A stretch of DNA of 64,000 bases from Parietaria judaica (lineage: Eukaryota > Streptophyta > Magnoliopsida > Rosales > Urticaceae), in the NCBI GenBank assembly GCA_954871525.1, contig OX940860.1:29234001-29298000 (forward strand). Reading direction: 5' to 3'. The notes beneath the pieces were generated by a model that was not told the origin of the DNA, searched no databases, and saw nothing but the letters and a program-made list of their open reading frames with translations. A program made the position numbers and the translations under genes. Shown piece after piece: positions 49,041-60,135 of the stretch. The stretch's first letter is position 1; each line of letters opens with the position of its first letter.

Positions 49041-50194
49041 TTGCCCAAACAAGACGTGATTCTTCTGGCCGTTTCATGGTTCTGCCCGACGGGACATCTC
49101 TTGATAGTAAAGAAATGGTGCATATTGGAGTTATAAAACATTTTGAGCACTTTCTTGGGTTGAAAAATGAGGTACATGAGCCAAATTTAGAAGATTTGAT
49201 TCAGTCTAGCCTTTTGGAGTCAGTCATCAATCTTTTGCAAAAAGAGCGAGCAGAAGAAGAAGTTTACAAGGCCTTAAAATCGATTTCTACAGATAATAGC
49301 CTTGGACCAGATGGATTTGGTTCCTCTTTCTATAATCAAAGAAGATGTTATGGCAGCAGTGAAAGTTTTTTGAAGGTGTAAGTCTTCCCCGCTTCTATGC
49401 ATCATCTTATATTGTCCTTATTCCGAACACTAAAAATCCGCAAATCTTTGACAACTTTCGTCCAATAAGTTTGTGCAATGTGATTTACAAAGTTTTATCT
49501 AAACTTATCGTTGAGAAGTTATTTTTGGTAATGAGTGATATTATATATTCGGAACAAGCGGCAAGATTATGTTTGAAAATGTTATGTTTCTCAATTTCTT
49601 CTATAGGTTATTCAGAAATGTATTGTTTCTCCGTGTTTTTTTGGTTATGATGAACGACACATATTAGGGTTTCTTTAAATCAAGAAGGGGTTTGTGTCAA
49701 GGATATCCTTTGTCCCCATATATTTTCATCGTTATGGAGGAAGTTTTTTCCAGATTAATAAGCAAAGAGAGTTCTGAGAGGAAAATTTTGCCTTTCTCCC
49801 ACCCAGTCGGTGCCTTTAAGGTCTCACACTTGCTCTATGTCGATGACATTGTAATATTTGTGAATGCAAGTAAGAGATCTATTCATAGTTTGGTGTTAAC
49901 ATTGAAGAAATATGAATGTTGGTCAGGGCAAAGAATTAATCAAGGCAAGTCTGCTATATTTTTCTCTAAACATATAAAACTTAGAAGAATGGCCAAGATT
50001 CTTAACGAGACAGATTTCGTAGAAGGAAAACTTCATTTTACTTACTTTGGTGTCTCGATAGTAAATGTAAAATTGAAGGTTAGATATTTCGTCCCCTTGA
50101 TTCACAAGATCAGCAAGAAGATTGAGGTTGGAAAATTCGGTTATTTTCTCAAGGAGGTAGACTTGTTCTTCTTAAGCATGTTCTTTCTAGTAGC

Positions 50195-50710
50195 GGTGAA
50201 AATTTTGTCACTGTTTCCCTTTTCGTCCCGGTTCCGGCCCAGTTTAAGAAAAAAAAAAGGAAATTGTGTTTAAAACTGGGAACCGGTACTTCCCGGTTCC
50301 CGATTTTTGGAACCGAGAACCAGAACCGTTTTTTCCGATTTTTGGTACCGGTTCCGGTTTATGTATTTTTATGTCATTTTGGTTTAATATGTTTTTTTTT
50401 TACTTTGGAATTATATGTCGTTTTTTACCATTAAAAAAAATAGGGTTTATTTTCATGCCTCCTTCCTCTCTCTCGCCTGCGACTGCTTCTCCCCACATTC
50501 TCTCTGCTTTTGGATTTTTCTCGTCCAAGTTTGATTTCCTTTTTCTTTCTTTCTTCGAATGATTTCAGCCCTCTTCTGTGATTTCAGCGCTGCTTTCCTC
50601 CAGACTCCAGTGAAGTCGAACGATTTATTCTCTCCGTCCAGGGCAGTCTCCAGACTCTTAAACAGCACACACACGAGTCGTTCTTGCCTCCGCAGTCTTT
50701 TCACGATTTT
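50195..50710. mobile_element. hAT-like insert within the LINE
   Basis: The insert starts GGTGAAAATTTTGTCACTG and ends CTTTTCACGATTTT, a short inverted repeat. TAGC occurs at both junctions. Skipping it rejoins the LINE protein smoothly at its conserved Leu-Ser-rich segment. The left part has GGTTCCGG/CCGGTTCC words as in hAT subterminal arrays. The right part (50455-50710) is CT- and GC-richer and exon-like, possibly a captured host leader; I recognise no protein in it. Confidence 0.6.
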
Positions 50711-52447
50711 TAGCATGCCTGCGCATCTGTTATCGGTGTTGAGCACACAAAAAAATGTGATAAAGAATATTCAAATTTTGTTTTCTTCCTTTTTATGGGG
50801 TGAAAATTGATGGGAAAAACAAAGAGAAATGGATGGCTTGGAAGAAATTGTATGTTTCGGTTGATGAGGGCAGGTTTAGGGCTGGAAACCTTATCGGACG
50901 TTCAGAAATCTTAAGCTATGAGGTTTTCTTGGAAGATACTCTCTCAAAATTAATTGCGGCTCAAGTTCTTTAAAGCTAAATACACTAGGGGTGGACATAT
51001 TGCTACATGCAAGGCTAGTAGTCCAGATTCTATTTTTTTAAGAAAGTTATTGAGAATGTTTCTGATGTTTTGCAGAACTCCATGTGGAGGGTTTAAAGAA
51101 GGAGATATCTCCTTATGGTACAATAATACCATCTGGGCCTTTATATATTGATCTAATGGAAAGAGAGCATACTCTAATCAAGTTGAAAGAATTGTTTATA
51201 AATAACGGGTGGGACATAGAAACAATACAAGGACTTCTCGGCTTTAACACATCTCTAGAAGTATTGAGAATATTGGATCTTTTAAGTATGTTGCCGGCTC
51301 TCTCATATGGCTTGCAGAGAATAATGGTTACTTTAACTCTAAATTGCTTGGAATGTCATTAGAGTTTGAGGTCAAAATTTTGAATGGAAAAAATGGAGTT
51401 GGCACATATATTTATCGAAGAAGACATCTATATGAATGTGGAAAGCGGTGTTCGACTTTCTAACTATTGATGAAAAGCTAAAAAAGGTAGGTGTCCCTCT
51501 TGTTTCAGCTTGCAATTGTTGTAGAGAGAGAAACAATGAAGATTTACAACATATCTTGAACAAATGTGACTTTGCTAGAAATTTATGGACGAAAGTTTGT
51601 AACAAAGTTGGGGTGCCTTTTAGTGTCCAACCAAGGTGGAAAGAACGGGTACAACTTTTGTTTAATAGATCCGAGACACCAAGTGATGTTCTCAGTTAGG
51701 GGTTTTATTAGGACTAGTTCCTATTATAACTATTTAGATGTTATGGTGTCGAATGTGTGCTGTCAGAATGGAAGGGAAAATGAGAGTGTTAGCCAATCTT
51801 GGCTTTCTAGTAAGTATTGGGCACACGTCCTAATTTCTAAACTCATTGATGTTCAACAATGAAGTGAAAATGATAATCGAGTGTTAAGAAATATGAATTT
51901 ACGGATTATAGAATCGAGGATGAAGAAAGTGCAAATTTTGACATGAATTAAGCCAAGACATGGTAGATTTAAACTCAATGTTGATGGGAGTAGCTTTGGA
52001 AACCCAGGGCCAGCTGGCGTAGGTGATATTCTCCGTGACGACAAAGGTAAGTTCATATTTGACTATTCAAAATCTTTTGAAAATTGCTCGAGTAATGAAG
52101 CCGAACTAAGGGCGGTTATCGAAGGGTTAAGTGTATGTAAGCAAATGAGCTATAATGGTACCGACATTGAATGTTATTCCAGAATTGTTGTAGGTTGGAT
52201 TAAGTTAGGTATATGCAATCCCTGGTACCTTTGGGATTTTTTTGGGAAGAATTAATTCCATTATTGGAGGGTTCAAATTACTCTATACAACACTTTTATA
52301 GAGATGGGAATCAAGTAGCAGATGCGCTGGCTCGTCTGGGTGCTAAAGGTAGAGATAATATATTCACAAATTCTAGGCAACTTCCTGGAAATATAAAGGT
52401 TTGTTGAACATTGCGTATATATTAGACATATCTAATGTTTCTTTTTT

Positions 52448-52677
52448 GTACTAATTGGTTCGTGTGTTTTTTTGTTGTGAAGATAGTTTTGTTTTTTTGG
52501 GATATTTAATGTTCGAATTGTAGATATCCCAAACTCTATCGTGTATCTACAATTTTGGCGTAGCTAGTTGGTTCATGTGGTTTATGGTATCACGGATAGT
52601 TTTGATATGTGGGATCTTTTTAATGTTCGATTTGTAGATCCCAAATTCTATCATGTATCTACGATTTTCTTGCGCCA
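52448..52677. repeat. Tandem duplication in the LINE 3' region
   Basis: Two ~115-base copies share TTGGTTC, GATAGTTTTG, TTTAATGTTCGA, TTGTAGAT, ATCCCAAACTCTATCGTGT (or a near variant) and TATCTAC. The second copy ends just before the LINE tail. Confidence 0.75.
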
Positions 52678-53234
52678 TACGTGAGGGTTTAATTAATAAA
52701 TTTGAGACGGTGTCGGTGTCACTGTGTGAGTGATCTCAGGCTATTGATAATAAAAAAAAATACAATTATCATTGCTTACAAATTTAATGTCTTTTGGTGA
52801 AACGTCTTATTTGTCTGGTTTTAACTTGAAGTGCTAATTAATTATTGAACATAATTAAGATGGCGACTTCGCTATAATGAAACTATAATTACGTGATAGA
52901 TAATTAGTACCGAAAGAAAATGACTTTTGAGATTGTTCGTACGACGAATATAATCATATCTTATTAGTTATTACTTATCACGTCCCTAATATGAATAATG
53001 AGTTCACATGCTAAACAGTCTTATTTGACAACATATACCGGTTTATGATTAGTGGTAAAAAAATCGAAACTAACAAGAATACTTTTTAACTTTAAGAACA
53101 TATGCCTTCTCAAAATTACATCGGGGAATGGAGATTATGCCGCTACTTTGATATGATATACTTATAGGTGATTTTTTTTTATGTCATTAGTGTTTGAACT
53201 AATCAGTGTACTTTCAAAGGTACACCTTTTTTTT

Positions 53235-56200
53235 TTATAGACTTTTCTTCTCGTTATTCCCGTCGTTTTTGGAAAACTCGACGATCGGTATTGCCGGAGC
53301 AAAGCTCTCTTCATTCTTCTCGTTACCACCATCGTTTTTGGAAAGCTCGACTGTCTCAATCGGTATCGCCGGAGCCGAGCTCTCTTCCTCCTCCTCCTCC
53401 TCCTTATCACCGTCGTTTTCGGCCACCGGAGCCAAGCTGATCTCTTCTTTGGATTTCTCCTCTGTCGTTTTATACTTATACGACAAGGCCGACCAAAGGT
53501 AGAGAAAGAAGTTCAAGCAGCTAAGAACAGCCAAAAACCAATAAAACAGTTGGAGATTGTTGGAGTTCAAGTCTCCTTCAACCCAACCCCTCTTGCTCGG
53601 AGATATATTTCTGGTCAACGCGTTGACCACCGTGACGAATATAGTGCTGAGAAAATACCCTAGAGAAAGAGTGACCCAAGTGAAAGAAGTCGACAGCGAC
53701 TTCATACCCGAAGGAGCTTCCTTGTAGAAAAACTCAAGCAGCCCTACTAGAGTGAACATGTCGGCGATGCCAAAGATTCCGAACTGAAACGACAGCCAGA
53801 AGATGCTGAGAATCTCCGGCGGATTCCGTCGAGCTTCGTTCTTCCTCTTGAGCTCCACGGCCCCAGCCACGGCCATGGAGACAGCGGAGAGGACGAGCCC
53901 GACGCCGACCCTCTGAAGCTGAGTGATCCCCGAGGGATGCTTGGTAATTTTTCTGGCGAAAGGAACAAAGATGAACTCGTAGAGCGGGATGAGCAACGAC
54001 ATGAAAACCAAGGGTATGACGGGAACCGAGGGCGCCGGAATCTCTCTCCGACCGCCCATGTGGCGGTCCATGTAGAGGGCGCCTTGCGTGATGGAGTAGG
54101 TTTGGAGCTGAGCTAGGCACGTGTTCATGATGATCGTGCTCGCGAGGATCGGCAACATTCTCGTAAGAACTTTGACTTCTTCGACCTGTGTCACCGTGCA
54201 GACACGCCACGGGTTTATCGGCGACTCCGTGCTCTGAGGGGCTATGGCAGCTTTGTCTAGGGCACTGCATGATTAATTAGGTTAAATTTATAAGACTTTA
54301 AATGCCAAAGCTACAACAGATTTGTCAGATTTAATGGAGTACATTTATCATAAAATATGTTTTACACAAATGTGATACGTTTAATTACAAGATTATAATT
54401 TCTTTTCTAATTTTTATACATGATATTGAGCTTATTTTAATATATTATAAATCACACGTTAGTTTTTATTACTATTTTTTTTCTCTCCGTTATAAGTTAG
54501 AGATTAATTAATAAAATTAGGCATGGTCACTAAGTTCCGACGGGATCACAAAACGAGTGACGACCGGCTCTTTGACTATAAAAATAAAATTACCCTATAT
54601 TTTCTTTGTACTACTGATGTAGGGATTTCAGGTAAGAGAACAGTTTACTTTTTCATAGATTTAACTTCTATATTATAGCAAGTTGCAAACATCGACACTC
54701 ACTTAAATTGGTTGGTATGCTCAAGTTTTTCATCTACATCCAAGGAATCGACTTTCTCGTTGACCTCGTATAACTCCGCCGGATTTTCCGGCACCGATAG
54801 CTTCCGGTTTTTGAACGCCACAACAATAACCTTTCGGACGAACAAATAACACTATATTAATTATTACCCGACGGTTACAACCAAACCAAACACACATATT
54901 TTTATAACTTTTTCATGAGAAAAGAGAGAATATTATGTAATGTCACTAGCCATTTATGAATACTACGTAAGTTTGCATGCATGAGAAAAGAGAGAAACCT
55001 GAGCGATCTTCACGAGTGGACTATCGTTCGATTGCTTGCGATAGTAGGGTTTGCCTAAGGAAAGCACGAAGAACCCTAGAAAAACGGCTATGCTTGAAAC
55101 CATAAAGCCCTTGTACCAAGCCACGGCGGTGCTGAGATACACGATTGCGGTGACACCGATGGAAGCCCCGAGCGTGACGCTGAGGAGAAGCCAGTTGAAG
55201 TACGTGGTCAACGCCTTCTCTTCCTTAGGGTTTCGCCGGTCAAACTGGTCGGCACCGAGCGCTGGCATCGCACCCCTAACACCGCCGTTACCAAGCGCCA
55301 AGAGGTACAGTGAGAAGTAGAATAGAAACGCCACCCGACCTTCCACGCAGCTGGACTTGCCACAGAAACTCGGCTGCAGCTTGGTCAAGGCTGCTTGGAT
55401 CGTTATTAGCACCAGAGCCTGTGTATATGGAAAGTAAGAAATATGAATTTACATATATATATATATATATCAGTTTCAGAATTTGAACAGGTAATAGGTA
55501 AAAAAAAATTAAGTCTTTTTCAATTTTATATATTGATTTTCTTCTTTAGAGAGAACAAATTCTTCATCCTCGTCATTTTGGTTGTCTTCAGAAGAGCCGA
55601 TATTTGACTATATATATATATTGACGAAGCCAATGAAAAAACCCAATGATGATAATATCATAATAACATGAAATCGCTCATAACGACAATAAACTGTATT
55701 TTCAGCGACGCAGTTGAGAAATTCGTGGTTCAAAGTAAACTTTATATATTACCAATAAGGCTTATTAACTCAATATTGACTCTCTAGATATACAACTCCA
55801 GTCCACTCCACTTATAAACTTTATTGTTTAATTTAGTGTAAATATATAGATACAATATAACTTCTTAATAAAGTGGATAGATTTTAATACATTATTTATG
55901 CTATTAATTTATCAAGTCTTTGTATAATCTCGTTGGGAATATTGGAATCATGGATAATTATAAGGATCAATCTGAAGCCCTAGCCCAATACTACATATAT
56001 ATTTTTTGTTTTATAGTAGTAATTAGTAGTAAGTACCAATGTTTCGAGCGATCCAAAGAGAAGGGTGGTGGTGAATCGGCTCAAGTAAGTGTCGGAAATG
56101 AAGCCGCCGAGGATGGAGAGCAAGAAGGTGGTGCCCATGAAGTTGGTCAGCGTGGTCGCGGCGGTCGCCGTGTCGAAGAACATCACCGCCATGAAATAGA

Positions 56201-58306
56201 TAACCAAACTCACCATGTTCGCCACGAACCCCATGTTCTCGAACGCCGCCAGTACTAATTATATACAATACAATTTCGTTAAATTAATACGCGATAAATT
56301 AATAACTTCGATAACATATTTTTATATTGTCTCAGCTCCAACTAACATTATCAAATTTTCTCTCGATAATATAATAAAAAAATAGTCACAAATTAAAGTA
56401 TTATTTATATATATATAGGTTGTACTATATATATACATTAAATTCATTCTTGACGGTTAGAATTATAAATAAGTCATTAAATAGTTGCTTGTCAAGTCTC
56501 ATATTATAATTACACCATTATTATATATAAAGATCTCGGCCTTCGTTGTTGTGTTCACTATTTGATTAATTACAAAACGGACTTACTAAGTGGTTTGGTT
56601 CTTATTATCTTTTCTCTACACCCTCTTAGAGAGTTGCACAATTAAGTATTAACTATGATACCACAATCTAATATTTATTAAGCAAGATAAACACAAGGAC
56701 AAAAAAGAAATTAACAAATAATCATGAGATAATTAATTAATCATTGATGATTAGTTCATTATTCATTTACTTACCAAAGATATATTTGCAAGCATTGAAT
56801 CCTCCTTTCATTTTGGCCCCTTCTTTAATGGACACAACATTTTCTCCCTTGATCTCTTCTGCTCCATCCTATACACGTACGAAACTCGAAGAATAAATAA
56901 ATAAATAAATAAATAAATAAAGAGAAATTGGATGAGATAGCCAAATTGAAACGTTTGATTAACCAAATAGTCAACCTTTCTTTTTTCTTTGCAAAATAGC
57001 CAAATGACTATTTAATAACATATTTTATACCTATAATACCCTTTTAACTTATTAACGTGTTTTAACTAAGTTAATTTTTCTTAAAAATAAGAATATTTAC
57101 TTGTATACAACATATTTTATACCTATAATACCCTTTTAACGTGTATTAACGCGTATTAACGTGTATTAACTAAGTTAATTTATTTAAAAATAAAAAATCG
57201 TGATTAAAATTTTAACAAAAAATTAATTTATTTTTAAACAAATAAACTTAGTTAATACACATTAATATAGTTAATACACGTTAATACAAGGGTAATACGG
57301 TCATCCGTGATTTATTAACTTAGTTAATACACGTTGATTGGCTATTTGACAATATTAATTAAAACATTGGTTATTTGGCTAATTAGTGTTTGAAGTTTGG
57401 CTGTTTGGCTATAACGCCCATAAATAAATAAATAATTGATGTGTTTATAGATTTATGCAGTGAAATAGTAGTAGAATATAATAACGCCCGAATCGGTAAT
57501 TGGGTCCATGACCCCAATGGACTTTCGGAGTTCAAATTGATCGCCATAAATAGGTACTGGGCCGACACGGGCCGGTAAGTAATTATGAATGGATTAATAA
57601 TTAATATGGTTAGTGGTTAATTAAATGATCTAGTGGATTCAACCCAATTAACGGGCCAAAGCTTATTAGGTCATCAATGAACTGTGGCTATAAAACATGG
57701 TAAAGAGCTCATAAAACCTAATCCAACCCTAATTATTTTGCGTGTGTGAGTAAGAGTTGTCATCCAAACACTGGGTGAGATCTAGTAATCCGATGAGGTG
57801 TTTTTCGACTGCACAATGCAGAGTTCTCACAACAACGTGGTGGACGAGATAGAGGCTCGACATTTGTGGAGCTGTAATTTAGTGTACGATACCACCACGA
57901 GGTTGCGCACACCCCGAGGAGAAACTGGCCAAAAAACTACGAGGCAAAAGTAACAAAAAATTGGTAACATTTTCAGATTATATGTTCGTGGATATCCCGA
58001 GAATTCTGCCTCGGAATTGCAAAAAGCCCTGTAAACCAAACATTATGTTTATTGATGTTGAGTTTTGAAGCCGATCGATTACAATATTGCAAGCGACTAA
58101 CAAGTGAAAGTAGTAGTGCTCTTGCTCCAAGAACGAACCACTAATTCTTTGTCACTTTCAATTTTGATTAGGCATTACCTACCAATAATCATGTTGATTT
58201 ATGAAAAGTATTGTTGTATTGTTGTATACTTGAATATTGTATTTATTTTTGTGCTCGATACTTGAATATTGTATTAAATACTTGGTGCTCGTTCATGACT
58301 TACCAT
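53235..58306 (-). CDS. NRT1/PTR family (NPF) transporter, NPF4-like
   Basis: Exons on the minus strand: 58306-58304 (tentative, ATG only), 56868-56775, 56254-56037, 55418-54999, 54830-54703 and 54264-53235, joining in frame to 630 residues. Landmarks include FENMGFVANMVSLVIYFM in the first membrane segment, NFMGTTFLLSILGGFISDTY, GGVRGAMPALGADQFDRRNP, the central loop with NPAELYEVNEK, and INPWRVCTVTQVEEVK before the second helix bundle. About twelve membrane segments are expected. NPF proteins carry nitrate, peptides or hormones; the sequence resembles NPF4, some of which move abscisic acid, but the substrate is unknown. The ExxER proton-coupling motif is absent from the first helix. An in-frame TAG directly precedes the 56868 exon, so translation starts either in the ATG-only exon or at a Met inside exon 2. 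The tail is long and acidic. Confidence 0.88.
56922..57419. mobile_element. Non-autonomous Mutator-like element in an NPF intron
   Basis: Left inner arm GATAGCCAAATTGAAACG and right inner arm GTTTGGCTGTTTGGCTA are inverted. A 9-bp duplication ATAAATAAA flanks it (56913-56921 and 57420-57428), though this is a low-complexity word. Inside are tandem repeats of AACGTGTATTAACGCGTATT type. Terminal and internal repeats relate it to the Pack-MULE at 11670-13002. Confidence 0.75.
57480..58060. other. Unassigned GC-richer block, possibly a solo LTR fragment
   Basis: A TATA-like GGCTATAAAACATGG (about 57685) followed by GC-richer sequence with GTGAGATCTAGTAATCCG resembles the organisation of a plant LTR. 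I could not find paired ends or a target duplication, and it encodes nothing recognisable. Confidence 0.3.
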
Positions 58307-58992
58307 GGTAGAGCCTTTCAAACGGTGGACGAAGAATCTGTAAAGCAGGAAAGTTGATTGAAATTGTGGATCGACTTGAAGCTCTGAAATACATACGTAT
58401 ATATATACGCATGTGTATATATATGTATATATATATTAATGCCTTGTTTTTAACGTATGGTATTAGGTTTTATCGTCTCTTGTTCTACTTTATGGCTCTC
58501 TCTTAATTTGTATTTGCCAAGAATTGTGTGACTTGGAAATTGCAGCTTATTATAAACTAGGAACTATTGAATTAATTTGTCTCATTTGTATTATTTATTG
58601 GTATGATCATTAGCATGAATTATATAGAAGATTCCCTTTGTGATCAAGGTTCATGAAAATATATATAACTCTTTTCTATGTTTGATGTGTCATGATCATT
58701 ATACATTTAGCACATTCAATTACGAGATTAGTTAGTGTGTTCCATATATTTTTTTGACGGATAAACCTAGAGATTTAATTTATTATAAATAATCATATAA
58801 CAGCCAAAAGAATAACTGTATTACGCTAATTATTATTAAATAATAGGCTTTGGTTTCAATTAGCATGTTTTTTGGGGCATATACTTGGTTGTTGACAGAA
58901 CTTCATTATGAGCCCACCTAATGTTTTGAGCTTATTATCAACATTAATTAAATAGATTTAATTTTCTTAATTAATATAAGCACACATGTGTA

Positions 58993-59031
<39 letters not shown>

Positions 59032-59969
59032 CTAAGATTCTTATTTGAAAATGACATATTTACCTTTCAACATGCATATATATGCATGGGATTTGTGTAT
59101 ATATAAAAATATTTACTCAAACACAGCTTGTAAGGCGATAAAAAATTGGATTAATTTCGCACTTTAATAATTAATGGATGGGTTAGATAGACCTAGGGTT
59201 TATTGTTACATTCCAGTTGTCTGAAAAAGATGTCAATAAAAATATTTCATCTAATTTAAGTTATATATATCTATATATGTATCATGCAGGGCCGGCCCAA
59301 CTTTTTTTGGGGCCTCGGGCAAAATTATTTATAGGATAATTTTTTCGTATGAAAAATGTTAAAAATTACAATATTAAAAAAATATTAAAAAGAGAAGGAA
59401 AAAAAAACACACAAATAAAATGTTTAATATTTGACGAGAAATATAGTTAGATAAACTAAATAATGAAGCACGATCTCCTAGATTCAAGGGCAACCCGAGA
59501 AGGAAGACCGACCTGTAAGTACAAGCTTATATCAAATGGCGCAAGTGACACATTTTCCTTAGAGCCTTTACCTTTACACAATTGGTATTCCACAAGCACA
59601 AAAGCGAGCAGTGACCATTGTACTCTTCTTTATTGGTTCTTTCGTGTACGCAATCATCAATATAATTACAAAAAGAACATAGTAAACTACCGTATTGAGA
59701 GGAACATCAAAAAAAAAAATTCATTGGTGTCAAATTCTATACAGTAAGTACAATGTTAAAAGTGCGTTTCCGACGAGGTATATCCGGCAAGCACAAAAGA
59801 ACGAATTCAAACCGAAAGTTTCAACAACGTTCGGGAAATGTTGAGGTGGAAAACGACATCAACACATGGAATTATGATGTGATTATGAATGAATTAAGCA
59901 ACCATAATCAAACGACAAACATGGAGCAGACACAATCATTAAGAGTTGAAACGACATGTCGTTTGGACT
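58307..59969. other. Intergenic region between the divergent NPF and FEN1 genes
   Basis: It includes the NPF upstream region, an AT microsatellite (58998-59031), and a GCAGGGCCGGCCCAAC word at 59287 typical of one end of a degraded transposon, without a matching partner. Two open frames (59463-59747 and 59753-59986) show no recognisable domain, so I do not call them genes. Confidence 0.5.
58998..59031. repeat. (TA)n microsatellite
   Basis: A run of about fifteen TA units. Confidence 0.95.
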
Positions 59970-59999
59970 TGGGCTTGGGCTTGTGATAAATGAAGCCCA
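59970..59999 (+). promoter_or_regulatory. Cluster of site II (TGGGCT) motifs upstream of FEN1
   Basis: Two adjacent direct TGGGCT copies (59970-59981) and one reversed AGCCCA (59994-59999) lie 137-166 bases before the FEN1 ATG. Site II elements are bound by TCP factors and are common in plant cell-proliferation genes such as PCNA. Function here is inferred. Confidence 0.55.
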
Positions 60000-60022
60000 A
60001 GTATGACAGCGACACGTTGAAA

Positions 60023-60044
60023 CCGCGAAACGCATAGCGGGAAA
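60023..60044 (+). promoter_or_regulatory. Pair of E2F-type sites upstream of FEN1
   Basis: CCGCGAAA (60023-60030; reverse TTTCGCGG) and GCGGGAAA (60037-60044; reverse TTTCCCGC) both fit the E2F consensus TTTSSCGS. They lie about 92-113 bases upstream of the FEN1 ATG, spaced 14 bases start to start. Plant replication genes are commonly E2F targets, so S-phase control is likely. Confidence 0.65.
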
Positions 60045-60045
60045 T

Positions 60046-60049
<4 letters not shown>

Positions 60050-60076
<27 letters not shown>
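60050..60076. repeat. (AG)n microsatellite in the FEN1 leader
   Basis: About thirteen AG units between the E2F-type sites and the start codon. Confidence 0.95.
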
Positions 60077-60079
<3 letters not shown>

Positions 60080-60135
60080 TCCCTGACCTGAGCTCAGTCA
60101 CTCCGAGAAATCATATCCAGTTTACAGAGCCAGTA

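Larger units (their letters stand above)
49045..52760 (+). pseudogene. Decayed LINE (non-LTR) retrotransposon
   Basis: Successive open fragments match LINE protein 2: LGPDGFGSSF and FRPISLCNVIYKVLSKLI (RT start), GLCQGYPLSPYIFIVMEE and LLYVDDIVIF (RT core), FSSFLWGEN, then ISLWYNN. Next comes the zinc-binding C-terminal RT domain (VWKAVFDFLTI followed by CNCCRERNNEDLQHILNKC), and finally an RNase H-like domain (NVDGSSFGNPGPAG, NEAELRAVIEGL, DALARLGAKG). Many frameshifts and stops separate them. The endonuclease part is missing, so the copy is 5' truncated. It ends in an A-rich tail near 52751-52760. A foreign insert interrupts it at about 50195-50710. Confidence 0.9.
56869..58303 (-). other. 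Large first intron of the NPF gene (tentative)
   Basis: It contains a complete Mutator-like element (56922-57419) only 53 bases from the downstream acceptor, then AT-rich sequence and an unassigned GC-richer block at 57480-58060. Confidence 0.5.

Noticed and set aside
53734..54270. 178-residue minus-strand open frame overlapping the NPF last exon
   Set aside because: It is an alternative frame of the well-supported NPF exon 6.
59463..59986. Two consecutive plus-strand open frames upstream of FEN1
   Set aside because: No known domain, ordinary composition and no splice or promoter context; coding is not supported.
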